DNA from: Micropterix aruncella
Taxonomy: Eukaryota > Arthropoda > Insecta > Lepidoptera > Micropterigidae
Length of the DNA: 64,000 nucleotides
NCBI GenBank assembly: GCA_944548615.1
Contig: OX155961.1
Coordinates: 310,001-374,000, forward strand
Reading direction: 5' to 3'
Shown: piece by piece, positions 63,400 to 64,000 of the stretch
Position numbering within the stretch: position 1 is the first letter of the stretch
How the letters are laid out: every line of letters begins with the position of its first letter
Position numbers and translations under genes: made by a program
Notes under the pieces: generated by a model
Told to the model about the DNA's origin: nothing
Databases searched by the model: none
What the model saw: only the letters and a program-made list of their open reading frames with translations

Positions 63400-64000
63400 C
63401 TAGATGACCCGGTGAACTTCGTACCACCTAAAATTGATTTGTTTGTAACTCTTCATAAGCGTTTATTGATTATATCAACCTTCCAAATCCAATTAATTGA
63501 AATCTATAATATGGCCAAATCGTGTAACGGTTTGAGTTTCGTTTGGTGATTAAATGAAAATCGTTTTATAATTAAAATAAATTCAATGTATTTAATTTAC
63601 ATGATAAAATAATAATGCTTCTTCGACTTTTCCGACTTTTTTGCATTTTTCGACTTTCGTGTCTTTTTTGACTTTTTTTACTTTTTTGACTTTTTGGACT
63701 TTTCCGACTTTTCGACTTTTCCGATTTTTTCGACTTTTTCTACGTTTTCGACTTTTTCAACTTTTTTGACTTTTGACTTTTTCGACTCTTTTGACTTTTT
63801 CGACTTTTTCGACTTTTTCGACTTTTCGACTTTTTGAAATTTTACACAATCGCACGCAATGAATAACAGTTATGGATGGCGCAGCTGTCAAACAATAGGA
63901 TCGCCGCGAACGCCATCTATTGAAAGGGGCTTATTTCCCAAAAAGACCAATTTCGATATTTTCGATTTTCAGTTGTTTCTTTTAATTTTTCCTAAATATT
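63400..64000 (-). mobile_element. Non-autonomous Helitron, copy 4, cut by window end
   Basis: A|CTAGATGACCCGGTGAACTT at 63400 is the reverse of the Helitron 3' end; the CGACTTTTT array runs from about 63620 to 63835, then GATGGCGCAGCTGTC. Very similar to copy 2 at 4411. Its 5' end lies beyond the window. Confidence 0.75.

Overview
The window looks like a gene-poor, repeat-saturated stretch of insect nuclear DNA, most likely from Lepidoptera. Reasons: strong AT bias; one split gene with canonical GT-AG introns; Helitrons with lepidopteran-style ends (A|TC...CTAG|T insertion, 5' ends built on TATTATAAACGCGAAAG); tRNA-derived SINEs; Penelope-like GIY-YIG elements; and a repeat beginning with a polyA-GGAGGAGG segment that I associate with moths and butterflies. 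The order is inferred from memory, not proven. There are no prokaryotic features, rRNA genes or CRISPR arrays.

The clearest host gene is COQ3 (mitochondrial ubiquinone-biosynthesis O-methyltransferase) on the + strand from about 25.6 to 32.6 kb. Four exons join perfectly in phase; the N-terminal exon is uncertain. Intron 3 (4.9 kb) holds a C-rich tract and a 1.9-kb near-perfect palindrome made of two head-to-head Penelope-like copies with a 15-bp target-site duplication. The SAM-binding glycine loop of COQ3 carries a small tetranucleotide expansion. A second, tentative host exon at 18.8-19.2 kb resembles an insect gustatory receptor. A C2H2 zinc-finger pseudogene (36.0-37.0 kb, - strand) and a second zinc-finger fragment inside a Helitron (39.5-39.9 kb) complete the gene-like content.

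Layout. 0-8 kb: foldback MITEs, tandem reverse-oriented Helitrons with CGACTTTTT low-complexity cores, a Helitron Rep fragment and an RNase H fragment. 8-16 kb: a LINE reverse transcriptase split by a 2.9-kb Helentron-like insertion (truncated OTU protease, 26-bp minisatellite), then a nearly complete but broken LINE on the - strand. 16-25 kb: a GT-microsatellite repeat, two MITE families, poly-G tracts. 25-33 kb: COQ3. 33-43 kb: SINEs, zinc-finger pseudogene, mariner relic, Helitron with internally deleted Rep/Hel. 43-50 kb: unclassified GC-richer family (Rep-A) with a filled/empty site pair, then a solo LTR with 4-bp duplication. 50-55 kb: a 3.3-kb PIF/Harbinger-like element (TTA duplication, MADF fragment) nested in another repeat. 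55-64 kb: LINE tails, Penelope relics, foldback MITE, another Helitron running off the edge.

Repeat names used below: Rep-A, unclassified GC-richer family (21.4, 37.9, 43.8, 45.2, 57.5 kb); Rep-B, family with terminus CACGACTGCCCA (1.9, 22.9, 23.4, 31.9, 47.8 kb); Rep-C, family with a GT microsatellite and CCACGATAG motif (16.4, 38.2, 42.8, 48.2, 50.8 kb); Rep-D, family of about 125-bp units joined to a GGAGGAGG segment (1, 5.5, 44.8, 61.1 kb). The pieces do not form a pathway together; apart from COQ3 the window is a record of nested transposition.
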